Positions 1 to 9,758 of a DNA stretch of 64,000 nucleotides are shown piece by piece. Source of the DNA: an uncultured Lachnospiraceae bacterium (GTDB lineage: Bacteria; Bacillota; Clostridia; Lachnospirales; Lachnospiraceae); assembly GCA_934432595.1 (NCBI GenBank), contig CAKRYR010000004.1, positions 62,001 to 126,000 on the forward strand, written 5' to 3'. The notes beneath the pieces are model-generated. The model was given only the letters and a program-made list of their open reading frames with translations. It ran no database searches and was not told where the DNA came from. Position 1 is the first letter of the stretch. Each line of letters begins with the position of its first letter. The translations under genes and the position numbers were made by a program.

Positions 1-2
1 TG

Positions 3-107
3 ATATACACTGAAAAAATAAACAAATCGAGAAAGAGTCTTATGAAATATCATAGAGGTTTAAAACAACTATCAAGAATGTACGATGAAGAGAAAAATGG
101 AATGTAG
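3..107 (+). CDS. C-terminal end of an upstream gene (partial)
   Basis: An open reading frame enters from the left edge and runs about 34 codons to a TAG at 105-107, twelve bases before the next start codon. Its residues are basic and polar (Lys, Arg, Tyr, Asn rich), as in the tail of a soluble protein. The next gene's AGGAGG site lies directly after the stop, so the two are probably co-transcribed. The fragment is too short to identify a family. Confidence 0.45.
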   Translation: MYTEKINKSRKSLMKYHRGLKQLSRMYDEEKNGM

Positions 108-119
108 TAGGAGGCTTGC

Positions 120-1367
120 ATGTTTTACTTATTGGAACTAAGGGAAAAAATAAAAAAGTTTTATCAAGAAAAAGAGACAATTGCACTAGCAATATTTAAA
201 TTTGTAATATCATTTGTAATCTTTTATACAATAACACATAATTTGAATTATAACAGTATGCTTTCAAACATTTTTGTAATAATGTTACTTTCCTTAATAG
301 GAGCTTTTGTACCTAGTACAGTTCTTACATTTTTAGCAATGGTTGTAACAAGCATGGAGGTTTTTTATTTTTCTAGTGTATTAGGAATTGCTGTTATTGG
401 TGTTTTGTTAATATTATATTGTCTATTTATTAGATTTACACCAAAGCTAGGAATAGCAGTATTAGCTGTGCCTATTGCTTTTGCATTAAAAATTCCTTGT
501 TTTATACCAATAATATTAGGAATTATTTCTACACCAATATCTGTTGTTGCAGTTGGTTGTGGAACAATATTATATTACCTATTAGACGTGGTTAAAAATG
601 TTTATAAAATAGTTGGAGATTCTGCAGAAGATGGTGGACAGGTTTATACATTTTTAATTAAACAGTTTAAAGATAATACAGCTATGATATTTACTATTAT
701 AGTATTTATTGTTATTACTTTAATTGTATATGTTATCAGAACTAGAGAAATAAATTATTCATTTGAAGTTGCAATTTTGACTGGTTGTATTGTTAATATA
801 TTGACTTTCTTAATTGCTAATTTATTAAATGATATAAAGATTCCAGTTAACATAGGAGAACTTATTCTTGGAACTATTGGTGCAGGAGTGTTAGCAGTAA
901 TTGTTCAAAACTTTAGGTGTGCTCTTGATTATACTACAATTGAAAGAGTTCAGTTTGAAGATGATGATTATTTCTATTATGTTAAGGCGATACCTAAGAT
1001 AAAAGTGGTTGAAAAGAAAAGTGATATAAAGAAAATTGCTGTTCAAAAACCAGTTGAGCATAAAATAAATGACTCAGTAGAAGAAAATATAAATAAAGAT
1101 TTTGATACGAATTTTGATAAAGCATTTGATAAAGATTTTGATACGAATTTTGATAAAGCATTTGATAATGATTTTGCTGAGGATAAAACATTAGAAGAAA
1201 ACCTCAATAAAGAATTAAAGAAAGAATTAGATAAGGAATTATCAGAAGAAACAGGAGAGATGGAAGAGATGGATAATGATGCCGATGTATTAGAAGAAGC
1301 TGAAGATAGAGAAGAAAATAGGGATGACAAAAAAAGTAATATTAAAGATGATGAAGAAGTAAAATAA
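120..1367 (+). CDS. Polytopic membrane protein with acidic repeat tail, upstream of cdaA
   Basis: This 415-residue protein of unknown function has about eight to ten hydrophobic helices in residues 20-285, then a long charged cytoplasmic tail (about 290-415) rich in Asp, Glu, Lys and Asn. The tail holds a perfect 12-residue tandem duplication (residues 326-349) and a Lys/Glu stretch. The start follows a GTAGGAGG site. It lies 29 bases upstream of cdaA in the same direction, so it probably shares the operon and may act at the membrane with the cyclic-di-AMP machinery; that is inference from position. I do not recognise a named family, and membrane annotations such as transporter permease would be guesses. 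Confidence 0.8.
   Translation: MFYLLELREKIKKFYQEKETIALAIFKFVISFVIFYTITHNLNYNSMLSNIFVIMLLSLIGAFVPSTVLTFLAMVVTSMEVFYFSSVLGIAVIGVLLILYCLFIRFTPKLGIAVLAVPIAFALKIPCFIPIILGIISTPISVVAVGCGTILYYLLDVVKNVYKIVGDSAEDGGQVYTFLIKQFKDNTAMIFTIIVFIVITLIVYVIRTREINYSFEVAILTGCIVNILTFLIANLLNDIKIPVNIGELILGTIGAGVLAVIVQNFRCALDYTTIERVQFEDDDYFYYVKAIPKIKVVEKKSDIKKIAVQKPVEHKINDSVEENINKDFDTNFDKAFDKDFDTNFDKAFDNDFAEDKTLEENLNKELKKELDKELSEETGEMEEMDNDADVLEEAEDREENRDDKKSNIKDDEEVK
1095..1166 (+). repeat. Perfect tandem duplication of 36 bp inside the membrane protein gene
   Basis: Two identical 36-bp units (1095-1130 and 1131-1166) each encode KDFDTNFDKAFD and keep the reading frame. A partial third unit (NDF) follows. Such in-frame repeats can change copy number by slippage and would alter the tail length only. 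Confidence 0.9.
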
Positions 1368-1396
1368 TTAAATTTGAGAAAAGTTAGGGCGATAAT

Positions 1397-2278
1397 ATGG
1401 ACATTATAAAAGGTTATATATCAGAGATTATGGGAAGATTTGTTTTTCCAAAAGTCGATGTAACAGATGCAATTGAGATATTAGTATTGGCAGTTATTAT
1501 ATATCATATTGCCATATGGATAAGGAATACTAGAGCCTGGATGTTATTGAAGGGAATAGCATTACTTGGTCTAGTAGCTTTGGTTGCAGCTATTTTTCAA
1601 TTGAATGTTATTTTATGGTTGTTTGAGAAAACAATAGGTGTAGGTGTAACATTATTAGTTGTTGTATTTCAACCTGAATTACGACATGCTCTTGAACAAT
1701 TAGGTCAGAAGAAGATAATTAATACATTTAATTTTTTTGATGATCCAAAAGATAAGATGGAAAGATTTTCAGATAAAACGATAGATTGTATTATAAAAGC
1801 AGTATGTAATATGGCAAAAGCAAAGACAGGTGCACTTATAGTAATTGAGAAAGATGTAGTTTTAAGCGAATATGAACGAGGGGGAATTTCTCTTGATTCC
1901 AATATAAGTACCGAATTGCTTATGAATATTTTTGAGCATAACACTCCATTACATGATGGAGCTGTTTTGATACGTGGAAATAGAATTGTTTCAGCAACAT
2001 GTTATTTACCTTTATCTGACAACTTATATTTAAGTAAGGAGCTTGGTACAAGACATAGAGCTGGAGTAGGTATAAGTGAAGTTTCTGATAGTTTAACAAT
2101 TATAGTATCTGAGGAAACTGGTAAAGTTTCTATTGCAGTAGGTGGAAAAATTACTCGTAATATAAATGCGGATAGTTTGAGAAAAAGACTTAAAAATCTA
2201 CAAAATAGAACAGATGATAATAAAAAAATAAAGAGTTTGAAAGGATGGCATAGAAATGAAACAAAAAATAATGCATAA
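1397..2278 (+). CDS. cdaA: Diadenylate cyclase CdaA
   Basis: Makes cyclic di-AMP from two ATP at the membrane. The 293-residue protein has three N-terminal membrane helices (about residues 25-42, 50-66 and 70-90) followed by the DAC domain. Both signature motifs are present: D187-G188-A189 and R219-H220-R221 in GTRHRAG. Length fits the CdaA/YbbP class. It overlaps the next gene, a YbbR-domain protein, by 23 bp, the usual cdaA-cdaR pairing. The cdaA-cdaR-glmM order common in Firmicutes is broken here, because an FAD oxidoreductase follows instead of glmM. The identification is secure. Confidence 0.97.
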   Translation: MDIIKGYISEIMGRFVFPKVDVTDAIEILVLAVIIYHIAIWIRNTRAWMLLKGIALLGLVALVAAIFQLNVILWLFEKTIGVGVTLLVVVFQPELRHALEQLGQKKIINTFNFFDDPKDKMERFSDKTIDCIIKAVCNMAKAKTGALIVIEKDVVLSEYERGGISLDSNISTELLMNIFEHNTPLHDGAVLIRGNRIVSATCYLPLSDNLYLSKELGTRHRAGVGISEVSDSLTIIVSEETGKVSIAVGGKITRNINADSLRKRLKNLQNRTDDNKKIKSLKGWHRNETKNNA

Positions 2279-3554
2279 TTTTACATTGAAAATGTTATCT
2301 CTTTTAGCAGCTCTTGTTGCTTGGTTAATTATAATTAATATTGAAGATCCAACAATTTCTAGGACTATATCAGGTATACCTGTTGAGGTTATAAATGAGA
2401 ATGCAATATCAGAGGCTGGTAAATGCTATGTTTTAGATGATACTGATAGTGTAAAAATAAGAGTTAGAGGGCCAAAATCTGTAATTGATAAAGTCAAGGA
2501 ATCTGATTTTAAGGCAATTGCTGATCTTTCTAAGTATTCAATTACAAATTCCGTACCAGTTGAAGTGAAATTCTCAAGTACTCGTGATTTTTCTGTTGAG
2601 CCAGAGATAATATATGGAGAATCAAGTAGCATTAATATAATATTGGATGATTTTGTAACTGAGTTATATGATGTAGATGTGGTAACAAAAGGAAATGTTA
2701 ATGATGGATATTATATAAGTAAAGATGAAATAAGAGTCAATGATAAAAAAATAAAGATATCTGGTCCTGAGTCTTTAATAGAAGAAGTAAATAAGGTCTC
2801 TGTTACTGTAGATGTTTCAGATATTAAAGAAGAGACGACGGTTATGGCAACTGTTAAGGCGTATGATTCATATGGAGCTGTGGTAGAATCGGATAGAATG
2901 ATTTATAATAGGAATACCATTAATGTAACGGTAAAGCCTTTGATAAAGAAAGATATACCTATTAAAGTGGCTATTAAAGGTAAAGCAAAAAAGGATTATA
3001 AAGAAAATAATATAAAATCATCAGTGGAAAGTATAAGTATAGCAGGAAATACAGATAGTGTTGATGCGATAGGTGTCATAACGCTAGAAGTTAATATTGA
3101 TGGAGCAAGTAAAAAGATTAAGAAAAAATTTGATTTAACCAAGTATATTTCAAGTACTGTCAAACTTATATCAAATCAAAGTAAGACAGAGGTTACGGTA
3201 GATTTTGAAAAATTAATTACGAAGACTATTAAATTTAAATCAAGTGATATTAAATTTAATAATATACAACAAGGGTTGTTGAACAAATTTGATAAAGACA
3301 AAAAGTTATCTATTAAAATAAGAGGACTAGAAAAAGATATTAAGAATTTATCTCATACAGATATAGTTCCTTATATTGATTTGGGTAAACTTGATGTTGG
3401 GAAACACACAGTAAAAGTTAAGTTTGAAAATACAAATAATATTGAGATAATTGAAGATGCTACATTAGAGGTTGTAATCGAGGATAGTAAAAAGGTTACA
3501 CAAAGTAATGGAGACAATAATGTACCTGAAGATGAAAATAATGAAAATAATTAG
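2256..3554 (+). CDS. cdaR: YbbR-domain protein CdaR, regulator of CdaA
   Basis: A 432-residue protein with one N-terminal membrane anchor (about residues 12-28) and an extracytoplasmic region of about four YbbR-like repeats (roughly 35-105, 135-213, 232-300 and 325-395), ending in an Asn/Glu-rich tail. In this family CdaR sits outside the membrane and modulates CdaA. The start overlaps the end of cdaA and is preceded by AAAGGATGG, which suggests translational coupling. Family assignment is firm; the regulatory role is known for the family, not shown here. Confidence 0.93.
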   Translation: MKQKIMHNFTLKMLSLLAALVAWLIIINIEDPTISRTISGIPVEVINENAISEAGKCYVLDDTDSVKIRVRGPKSVIDKVKESDFKAIADLSKYSITNSVPVEVKFSSTRDFSVEPEIIYGESSSINIILDDFVTELYDVDVVTKGNVNDGYYISKDEIRVNDKKIKISGPESLIEEVNKVSVTVDVSDIKEETTVMATVKAYDSYGAVVESDRMIYNRNTINVTVKPLIKKDIPIKVAIKGKAKKDYKENNIKSSVESISIAGNTDSVDAIGVITLEVNIDGASKKIKKKFDLTKYISSTVKLISNQSKTEVTVDFEKLITKTIKFKSSDIKFNNIQQGLLNKFDKDKKLSIKIRGLEKDIKNLSHTDIVPYIDLGKLDVGKHTVKVKFENTNNIEIIEDATLEVVIEDSKKVTQSNGDNNVPEDENNENN

Positions 3555-3578
3555 GATTAGTTTTGGAGGACAGAATAT

Positions 3579-4976
3579 ATGAAATATGATTTAATTATAA
3601 TTGGTGCAGGACCAGCCGGTATATTTACAGCTTTGGAGATGGTTAGGAATGGAAGTAAGAAGAAAATATTAATGATTGAAAAAGGACATTCTATTGAAAA
3701 AAGAAGTTGTCCCAAAAACAAAACAAAGGAATGCATTAATTGTAAGCCATATTGTAATATAACTACAGGATTTTCAGGAGCAGGAGCATTTTCAGATGGG
3801 AAATTATCGTTAAGTTATGAGGTCGGCGGTGATTTGCCAACATTAATTGGAGCTAATTTTGCTCAAGAAATGATAGATTATACAGATAAAATATATCTAG
3901 ATTTTGGTGCTGATACTAAGGTTGAAGGTATAAATCAAGATGAAAAAGTTAAGCAGATAAGACGTAATGCTATTAAATCAGGATTAAAACTTGTTGATTG
4001 TCCTATAAGACATCTTGGCACGGAACAAGCACAAGTACTATATTCGAAGATTCAAAAGTATTTATTAGATTCTGGTGTGGAAATCAGATTTGGTTTTGTG
4101 TGTCAGGATTTAATAATTAGTGATGGCAAATGTGAAGGTGTTGTTATTAGTGATGCACTTAAAAAAGATAATGAAGAAAGAATTATGGCAGATTCTGTTG
4201 TTGTAGCAACTGGTCGTAAAGGTGCAGATTGGTTAAGTAATATTTGTAATAAGTATGATATTGAACATAGAGCAGGAACAGTTGATATAGGTGTAAGAGT
4301 TGAAGTTCGTAATGAGATAATGGAAGATGTAAATAATGTTTTATATGAATCTAAACTTATAGGATATCCTCTTCCTTTTAAGAATAAAGTACGTACATTT
4401 TGTCAAAATCCAGGTGGTTTTGTAAGCCAAGAAAATTATGATGATAATTTGGCAGTTGTTAATGGACATTCATATAAGAATTTAAAATCTAATAATACAA
4501 ATTTAGCAATATTATGTTCGCATAATTTTAGTTATCCATTTAATCAGCCTATAGAATATGCAAAAAAGGTTGGACAGTTGGTAAATATGCTTGGGGATGG
4601 ACATATATTAGTACAGAGATTTGGTGATATTTTAGAAGGAAAGAGGACATGGCAGAAAGAATTAGAACAATCGAATGTTGTTCCTTCAATGCCAGATGCT
4701 ATAGCAGGTGATATAACGTCAGCTATGCCTTATAGAACATTAGTAAATATAATTAACTTTATTCAGGCAGTTGATACAGTTGTTCCAGGATTTGCTAGTA
4801 ATGAAACATTATTATATTCACCAGAAATAAAATTCTATAGTAACAAGGTAGAGATGGATGAACATTTTAATACAAATATTAAAGGACTACATTGTTTAGG
4901 TGATTCTAGTGGATGGACTAGAGGACTTATGATGGCGTCTGTAATGGGTGTATTAATGGGAAGAGAATTATTATAA
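3579..4976 (+). CDS. FAD-dependent oxidoreductase of the COG2509 type
   Basis: The 465-residue protein begins with a Rossmann dinucleotide fold (IIGAGPAGIFTALE), followed by a cysteine cluster (four Cys, residues about 44-60) and a GFSGAGAFSDGKLS stretch typical of the uncharacterised FAD-dependent dehydrogenases grouped as COG2509. A second glycine-rich segment (VVATGRKGADWL) and a C-terminal GDSSGWTRGL flavin-binding segment are visible. A GGAGG site precedes the ATG. It follows cdaR by 24 bp and is probably in the same operon. The substrate is unknown; the cysteines may be redox active or bind metal, but that is a guess. Confidence 0.88.
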   Translation: MKYDLIIIGAGPAGIFTALEMVRNGSKKKILMIEKGHSIEKRSCPKNKTKECINCKPYCNITTGFSGAGAFSDGKLSLSYEVGGDLPTLIGANFAQEMIDYTDKIYLDFGADTKVEGINQDEKVKQIRRNAIKSGLKLVDCPIRHLGTEQAQVLYSKIQKYLLDSGVEIRFGFVCQDLIISDGKCEGVVISDALKKDNEERIMADSVVVATGRKGADWLSNICNKYDIEHRAGTVDIGVRVEVRNEIMEDVNNVLYESKLIGYPLPFKNKVRTFCQNPGGFVSQENYDDNLAVVNGHSYKNLKSNNTNLAILCSHNFSYPFNQPIEYAKKVGQLVNMLGDGHILVQRFGDILEGKRTWQKELEQSNVVPSMPDAIAGDITSAMPYRTLVNIINFIQAVDTVVPGFASNETLLYSPEIKFYSNKVEMDEHFNTNIKGLHCLGDSSGWTRGLMMASVMGVLMGRELL

Positions 4977-5040
4977 GGCTGTATAAGGTCTGGTAATAAC
5001 ATACTGTATATTTCAAAAAAATGTGGAAAAGAGGTAGGTT

Positions 5041-6711
5041 ATGTTAAATTATAAGCGTTATAAGAGAAGTCCAAGAATAGAATTTACAGAGAGAACTTGG
5101 CCAAATAAAATTATTGAAAAAGCACCTATGTGGTGTAGTGTTGATTTAAGAGATGGAAATCAAGCTTTGATTGAACCTATGCATGTTGATGAAAAAATTG
5201 AATTTTTTAATATGTTAGTTAAATTAGGATTTAAGCATATAGAAGTTGGATTTCCAGCAGCTTCACAGATAGAATATGACTTTCTTAGAAGATTGGTAGA
5301 TGAAAACTTGATACCTGATGATGTGGTAGTTCAAGTTCTTGTACAATGTAGAGAACATTTGATAGCAAGAACATTCGAAGCTCTTAAGGGGGTAAAGAAA
5401 GCTATTGTTCATATTTATAATTCTACATCAACATTACAAAGAGATGTTGTTTTTCATATGAATAAGGATGAAATAGAACAGATTGCAATTGAGGGCACAA
5501 GACTGGTTAAAAAATATGCAGAAGATTTTGATGGTGAAATAATTTTGGAATATTCACCAGAAAGTTTTACTGGAACAGAGTTAGATTTTGCACTTGATAT
5601 ATGTGAAGCTGTTATTAATGAATGGAAACCTACTTTTGATAATAAAATAATAATAAATTTACCTGCTACTGTAGAGAACAATACACCTAATGTATTTGCA
5701 GATCAGGTAGAGTGGATGCATATACATTTTAAAGAAAGAGAAAAAATAATTTTAAGTGTTCATACTCATAATGATAGGGGAACAGGAGTGGCTATATCTG
5801 AATTAGCTTTACTTGCAGGAGCAGATAGAGTAGAAGGTACTTTATTTGGCAATGGAGAGAGAACAGGAAATGTTGACATTCTTACGTTAGCATACAATAT
5901 GTTCTCACAAGGTGTGAATCCAGAACTTGAAATAGAGAATATAATGGATATAGCTGAAGTGTATGAAAGATGTTGTAAATTACGTATACCAGAAAGACAT
6001 CCATATGCAGGAAAGCTAGTATTTACAGCTTTTAGTGGCTCACATCAAGATGCTATTAATAAAGGAATCCAAGCTATGAAAGAACGCGGAAATGAGTATT
6101 GGGAAATACCATATTTGCCTATTGACCCAAGTGATATAGGACGTAAATATGAACCTATAGTAAGAATTAATAGTCAATCAGGTAAAGGTGGAGTAGCATT
6201 TGTAATGGATAATTATTTTGGATACAAACTTCCAAAGAATATGCATAAAGAATTTGCAGAAGTAATCCAAAAAATATCAGAAGAGCAAGGAGAGGTTTCT
6301 CCTGAGCAAATATATGATAAATTTAAAGAGTCTTATTTGGATATGAAAGAACCTTTACATTTCAAGAGTAGTAGGATAACTGAATTATCAGAACAAGATA
6401 CTAATGAACATACTAATGTATTAGTAGTTTATACGAAGAAGGGGTCAGAAGTTTGTGCTGAGGGTGAAGGAAATGGTCCAATTGATGCAGTCAAGAATGC
6501 TATAAGTGATAAAGAGAAAATGGATTTTACAATATTAGATTATTCAGAGCATTCATTAGATGAAGGTTCAAATGCTAAGGCAGCAGCTTATATATGCATT
6601 AAAGATAAAAATTCTGGTAAGACTACATATGGAGTGGGACAGAGTTCTAATATTACACGAGCTACTATAAGAGCTTTATTTAGTGCTATAAATAGATTAA
6701 ATACATTGTAG
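5041..6711 (+). CDS. leuA: 2-isopropylmalate synthase
   Basis: Condenses acetyl-CoA with 2-oxoisovalerate, the first committed step of leucine synthesis. The 556-residue length matches the long LeuA class. The catalytic and metal-binding motifs are present: R37-D38-G-N-Q near the N-terminus, H241-T-H243-N-D and GNGERTGN in the TIM barrel, and a C-terminal regulatory leucine-binding domain (about 430-556) ending with TRATIRALFSAINRL. Only 64 bp separate it from the upstream gene, with no visible T-box leader, so expression may come partly from read-through. It is closed by the strong terminator at 6768-6815. Confidence 0.96.
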   Translation: MLNYKRYKRSPRIEFTERTWPNKIIEKAPMWCSVDLRDGNQALIEPMHVDEKIEFFNMLVKLGFKHIEVGFPAASQIEYDFLRRLVDENLIPDDVVVQVLVQCREHLIARTFEALKGVKKAIVHIYNSTSTLQRDVVFHMNKDEIEQIAIEGTRLVKKYAEDFDGEIILEYSPESFTGTELDFALDICEAVINEWKPTFDNKIIINLPATVENNTPNVFADQVEWMHIHFKEREKIILSVHTHNDRGTGVAISELALLAGADRVEGTLFGNGERTGNVDILTLAYNMFSQGVNPELEIENIMDIAEVYERCCKLRIPERHPYAGKLVFTAFSGSHQDAINKGIQAMKERGNEYWEIPYLPIDPSDIGRKYEPIVRINSQSGKGGVAFVMDNYFGYKLPKNMHKEFAEVIQKISEEQGEVSPEQIYDKFKESYLDMKEPLHFKSSRITELSEQDTNEHTNVLVVYTKKGSEVCAEGEGNGPIDAVKNAISDKEKMDFTILDYSEHSLDEGSNAKAAAYICIKDKNSGKTTYGVGQSSNITRATIRALFSAINRLNTL

Positions 6712-6767
6712 TTTGTGATTTTAGGAAGGTTGTTCACAACAGATAGATAGAATATATGAATTGAAAT

Positions 6768-6815
6768 GAAATAAAAAAGTAAGTCTCAATCAAAAGAGAC
6801 TTACTTTTTTATTTC
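6768..6815. terminator. Bidirectional intrinsic terminator between leuA and the LCP gene
   Basis: A perfect 20-bp inverted repeat (6768-6787 and 6796-6815) with an 8-base loop has A-runs on one side and T-runs on the other, so it can end transcription from both convergent genes. Confidence 0.92.
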
Positions 6816-6870
6816 ATAGGAAATTTCGATTCCAATAGTGGGAGTCTAATTTACAAGTGATGCTTTATTC

Positions 6871-8040
6871 TTATTTGTTAGATAAGTTATCATAACATGA
6901 TTGTTGATATCTTGTTATTAAATCAACAGTTGCACTAGGTGTATAATTATAGCCTAATCCTTTGTTTTCGTTTGAGCTTGTCTCACTAGATTCAGGTGAT
7001 GAAGTTGAATTCTGTGAGTTAGGATCAGAAGTTGAAGTATATTGTTCAGGTAGAACACCATTGTTAAATAAGTTGTAATGCAACATAATAATATCATCTT
7101 TTGGTGTTTGTGAAATCTGACAACTTATACCATTTGGTCTGTATTCTATAGGATGATATGGAAAACCATTTCCTAAACTAGCATTTATTTCTTCACGAAT
7201 TTTATATTGAGGTGCATCTGATAATAATGAAATTATTTTCTTTGTTGAAAAACTAGTTGTCATATTTGCTGCTACAGCATCATATAAAGCATTTGCTTTT
7301 GTAATATTAGCACCTTGTTTAAATTTTTCAAATACTTTATTAATAACTTCTCTTTGTCTTTGAGAACGATAAAAGTCACCATCTTTATGTCGAGTACGAC
7401 AATATCCAAGTGCTTGATAACCTGTTAGGGATTGTACTCCACTTTTAGTGATTTTAGTAAATGGTTCTTTGTGCTTACGTGCAATTTCGCCACCATATTT
7501 GTTAATTTCACTAACTAACTTTTGTGGAACATCCAACTCTACTCCACCGAGTTCATCTATTACTCTAACTAGAGCGATGAAGTTAACTGTTACAAAGTCG
7601 GTAACGTCTAAATCAAAATTTGTATTTATTTCTTTAAGTGCTGCTTCAGCTCCATTATTATATGCATGAGTTAATTTATCAAATTCACTTGAGTCTAATT
7701 TAACTGGTTTATCTGATTTTGCCTTAGCAGGGGAAAATGCGTAATAGTCTCTATAAAAAGAAGTAAGAGTAACTTCTTTTGTTTTTTCATTTATTGAAAC
7801 TAAAATCATGGTATCACTTCGAGTACTATTTTTTAATTCATTACCACGTGCATCAACACCAAATAACATTATATTAGTAAATCCTTTTATATCTTTTGCA
7901 TTTACTTTTTTTTCATCAACAGTTTCACGTTTTATTTTGTTAACTTTAACTAAGAAAAAAGCAAAAACTGCTAATGCTAGAACGATTAAAATTTCAAACG
8001 TTAAAATTATTTGAAATTTTTTACGTTTCTTTTTAGCCAT
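6871..8040 (-). CDS. LytR-CpsA-Psr (LCP) family wall polymer ligase
   Basis: LCP enzymes attach teichoic acids or capsular glycans to peptidoglycan from lipid-linked precursors. The 389-residue protein has a basic cytoplasmic start, one membrane helix (about 10-31) and the LCP domain with LFGVDAR, RSDTMIL, SFYRDYYA and the Arg-rich CRTRHKDGDFYRSQRQ motif. A Ser/Thr/Asn-rich spacer (about 335-358) precedes a short C-terminal segment. The minus-strand ATG follows GGAGAG. It is divergent from htrA, with a 292-bp shared upstream region. Confidence 0.93.
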   Translation of the reverse strand: MAKKKRKKFQIILTFEILIVLALAVFAFFLVKVNKIKRETVDEKKVNAKDIKGFTNIMLFGVDARGNELKNSTRSDTMILVSINEKTKEVTLTSFYRDYYAFSPAKAKSDKPVKLDSSEFDKLTHAYNNGAEAALKEINTNFDLDVTDFVTVNFIALVRVIDELGGVELDVPQKLVSEINKYGGEIARKHKEPFTKITKSGVQSLTGYQALGYCRTRHKDGDFYRSQRQREVINKVFEKFKQGANITKANALYDAVAANMTTSFSTKKIISLLSDAPQYKIREEINASLGNGFPYHPIEYRPNGISCQISQTPKDDIIMLHYNLFNNGVLPEQYTSTSDPNSQNSTSSPESSETSSNENKGLGYNYTPSATVDLITRYQQSCYDNLSNK

Positions 8041-8070
8041 AAAATCTCTCCAATCTGTATTAAATATATA

Positions 8071-8086
8071 AACTAAATATTTAGTT
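8071..8086. promoter_or_regulatory. Perfect 16-bp palindrome upstream of the LCP gene
   Basis: AACTAAATATTTAGTT is self-complementary and lies 31-46 bases upstream of the LCP start, where an operator or promoter element would be. No regulator is assigned. AT-rich DNA yields palindromes by chance, so support is modest. Confidence 0.4.
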
Positions 8087-8332
8087 AGTGAAATTCATAA
8101 GAATTATTAAACATATATAAACTTATTGTAATACAATAATAAGAAAAATGCTATATAAAAAATAAAAAAATCACAAATTTTTACAATTTTTTTTCAGTGA
8201 AAAAAAATAAAAAGTTTTTATTACCTTAAAGAGAATGCAAAATATTAAAAATTTAAACACAATGTAAACACAGATTATTGATAAAATAAAAAACGTGAAT
8301 TGATTGAAAAGGATAATTGGAGGGAATAACTT
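8087..8332. other. AT-rich divergent intergenic region
   Basis: The rest of the 292-bp gap between the LCP gene and htrA has no credible open frame. It holds a T8C-AGT-GA8 hairpin at 8187-8207 and the GGAGGG ribosome site of htrA at 8321-8326. Promoters for both genes must lie here, but I could not single out convincing -35/-10 pairs. Confidence 0.5.
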
Positions 8333-9577
8333 ATGGATAATAATTTAGATAATAATGTTAAAAAGAAAGATAATGAAAAAAAACGTATTCATAGTGTTTT
8401 AGGAGCATCAATATTTGCTGTTATTTTTACTGCTTGTGCATGTGTAGCTTTTTATTTTTCAACAAGTGATAAGAAGAATTTAAGTTCATTAATTCCTGTC
8501 GGTGGAGAAAAATATAATTTTAACAATACAACAGTGACAAGTGGAGATATTAAAGAAGTATCAGATGTATCAGATATTGTTGATAAGGTAATGCCTTCAG
8601 TAGTAGCTATTACAGAAACAACAATTGTAGATAATTATGATGAGTTCTTTGGTTTTTATCAGGGACAACAAGAAGCTAAGGGAAGTGGTTCAGGCATTAT
8701 AATTGGTCAAGATGATGATAATTATTATATAGCAACTAATAACCATGTTGTTGATGGAGCTAGTAAGATCGAAATTACCTTTGTAGATTCAAAAGTAGTA
8801 GAGGCAAGTGCAAAAGGAACAGATGCTTCTAACGATTTGGCTATTGTATCAGTTGCAAAGAAGAAAATGAAAGATTCAACTAAAAAGAAAATAGTAGTTG
8901 CTACAATGGGAGATTCTGATAAGCTAAGAGTTGGTGAGACTGCTATTGCAATAGGTAATTCATTAGGATATGGTCAATCTGTTACAATGGGATATATAGG
9001 TGCATTAAATCGTGAAGTAGAGTTAGAAAATGGAACGATGAAAGCAATTCAGACTGATGCGGCTATTAACCCAGGAAATAGTGGTGGAGCACTATTAAAT
9101 ACAGAAGGTGAAGTGATAGGAATTAATTCAGCAAAATTAGCTTCAGAAGAAGTTGAAGGAATGGGATTTGCAATTCCAATTTCAAAGGCAAAACCAATTC
9201 TTGATAAACTTATAACAAAAGAAGTTGTATCTGATGAAGAAAAAGGATACTTAGGAATTACAGGAAGAACTGTTTCAGATGATGAGAAGGAAATTTTATC
9301 TTATAAAGAAGGTGTGTTTGTAGTATCAGTTACTAAAAATAGTGGAGCTGGCTTAGCTAGTATTAAAGAAGGGGATATAATTACAAAAGTAGATGATGAA
9401 AAAGTAACAACAATAGAAGGATTAATTAGCACTTTAGAAAGTTATAAAAAAGGCGATAAAGTAAAAGTAGTTATATATAGAAAGAATTCTGGTAAACTAA
9501 AAAAGAAAACGGTAGAAGTAACTTTAGGTGGTAAGGAAAGTCTTACTGAGCAATCAGATGAAGAGAATTTTGATTAG
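8333..9577 (+). CDS. htrA: HtrA/DegP-like membrane-anchored serine protease
   Basis: A surface quality-control protease. The 414-residue protein has a short cytoplasmic N-terminus, one membrane helix (about 22-44), a trypsin-like domain with the triad H138 (NNHVVDG), D168 (SNDLAIV) and S250 (NPGNSGGALL), and one C-terminal PDZ domain (about 300-395). This is the usual Firmicute HtrA layout. It is a single-gene unit ended by the hairpin at 9605-9638. Confidence 0.95.
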   Translation: MDNNLDNNVKKKDNEKKRIHSVLGASIFAVIFTACACVAFYFSTSDKKNLSSLIPVGGEKYNFNNTTVTSGDIKEVSDVSDIVDKVMPSVVAITETTIVDNYDEFFGFYQGQQEAKGSGSGIIIGQDDDNYYIATNNHVVDGASKIEITFVDSKVVEASAKGTDASNDLAIVSVAKKKMKDSTKKKIVVATMGDSDKLRVGETAIAIGNSLGYGQSVTMGYIGALNREVELENGTMKAIQTDAAINPGNSGGALLNTEGEVIGINSAKLASEEVEGMGFAIPISKAKPILDKLITKEVVSDEEKGYLGITGRTVSDDEKEILSYKEGVFVVSVTKNSGAGLASIKEGDIITKVDDEKVTTIEGLISTLESYKKGDKVKVVIYRKNSGKLKKKTVEVTLGGKESLTEQSDEENFD

Positions 9578-9604
9578 TGTATGATTTTATACAAGAGAAA
9601 AAAA

Positions 9605-9638
9605 GAGAAAAAAAGAGTCATATGACTCTTTTTTCTCT
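9605..9638 (+). terminator. Intrinsic terminator after htrA
   Basis: An A-rich arm and GAGTC (to 9619), a 4-base loop and GACTC (9624-9628) followed by TTTTTT form a stem with one bulged base. Its right arm touches the -35 box of the next promoter. Confidence 0.85.
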
Positions 9639-9666
9639 TGTATCTTTCGTAGAATATTGATATAAT
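9638..9666 (+). promoter_or_regulatory. Sigma-A promoter for the clpX-like gene
   Basis: TTGTAT (9638-9643), a 17-base spacer and a perfect TATAAT (9661-9666) lie about 90 bases upstream of the chosen ATG at 9759. The -35 box overlaps the end of the htrA terminator. Confidence 0.75.
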
Positions 9667-9758
9667 ACTTTGTTAGTATTGAAAATATAGAAAACAAAAA
9701 GGATACTTATACCTTATTGGTATATGATTCTTATTTGATATATAAGGAGCAAGGAAAT

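Noticed and set aside
994..1330. Antisense frames opposite the acidic repeat tail
   Set aside because: They are reverse readings of the Asp/Phe/Lys repeat and have no ribosome site.
4977..5040. T-box or leucine leader before leuA
   Set aside because: Only 64 bases, with no T-box sequence, no leucine-rich leader peptide and no terminator pair.
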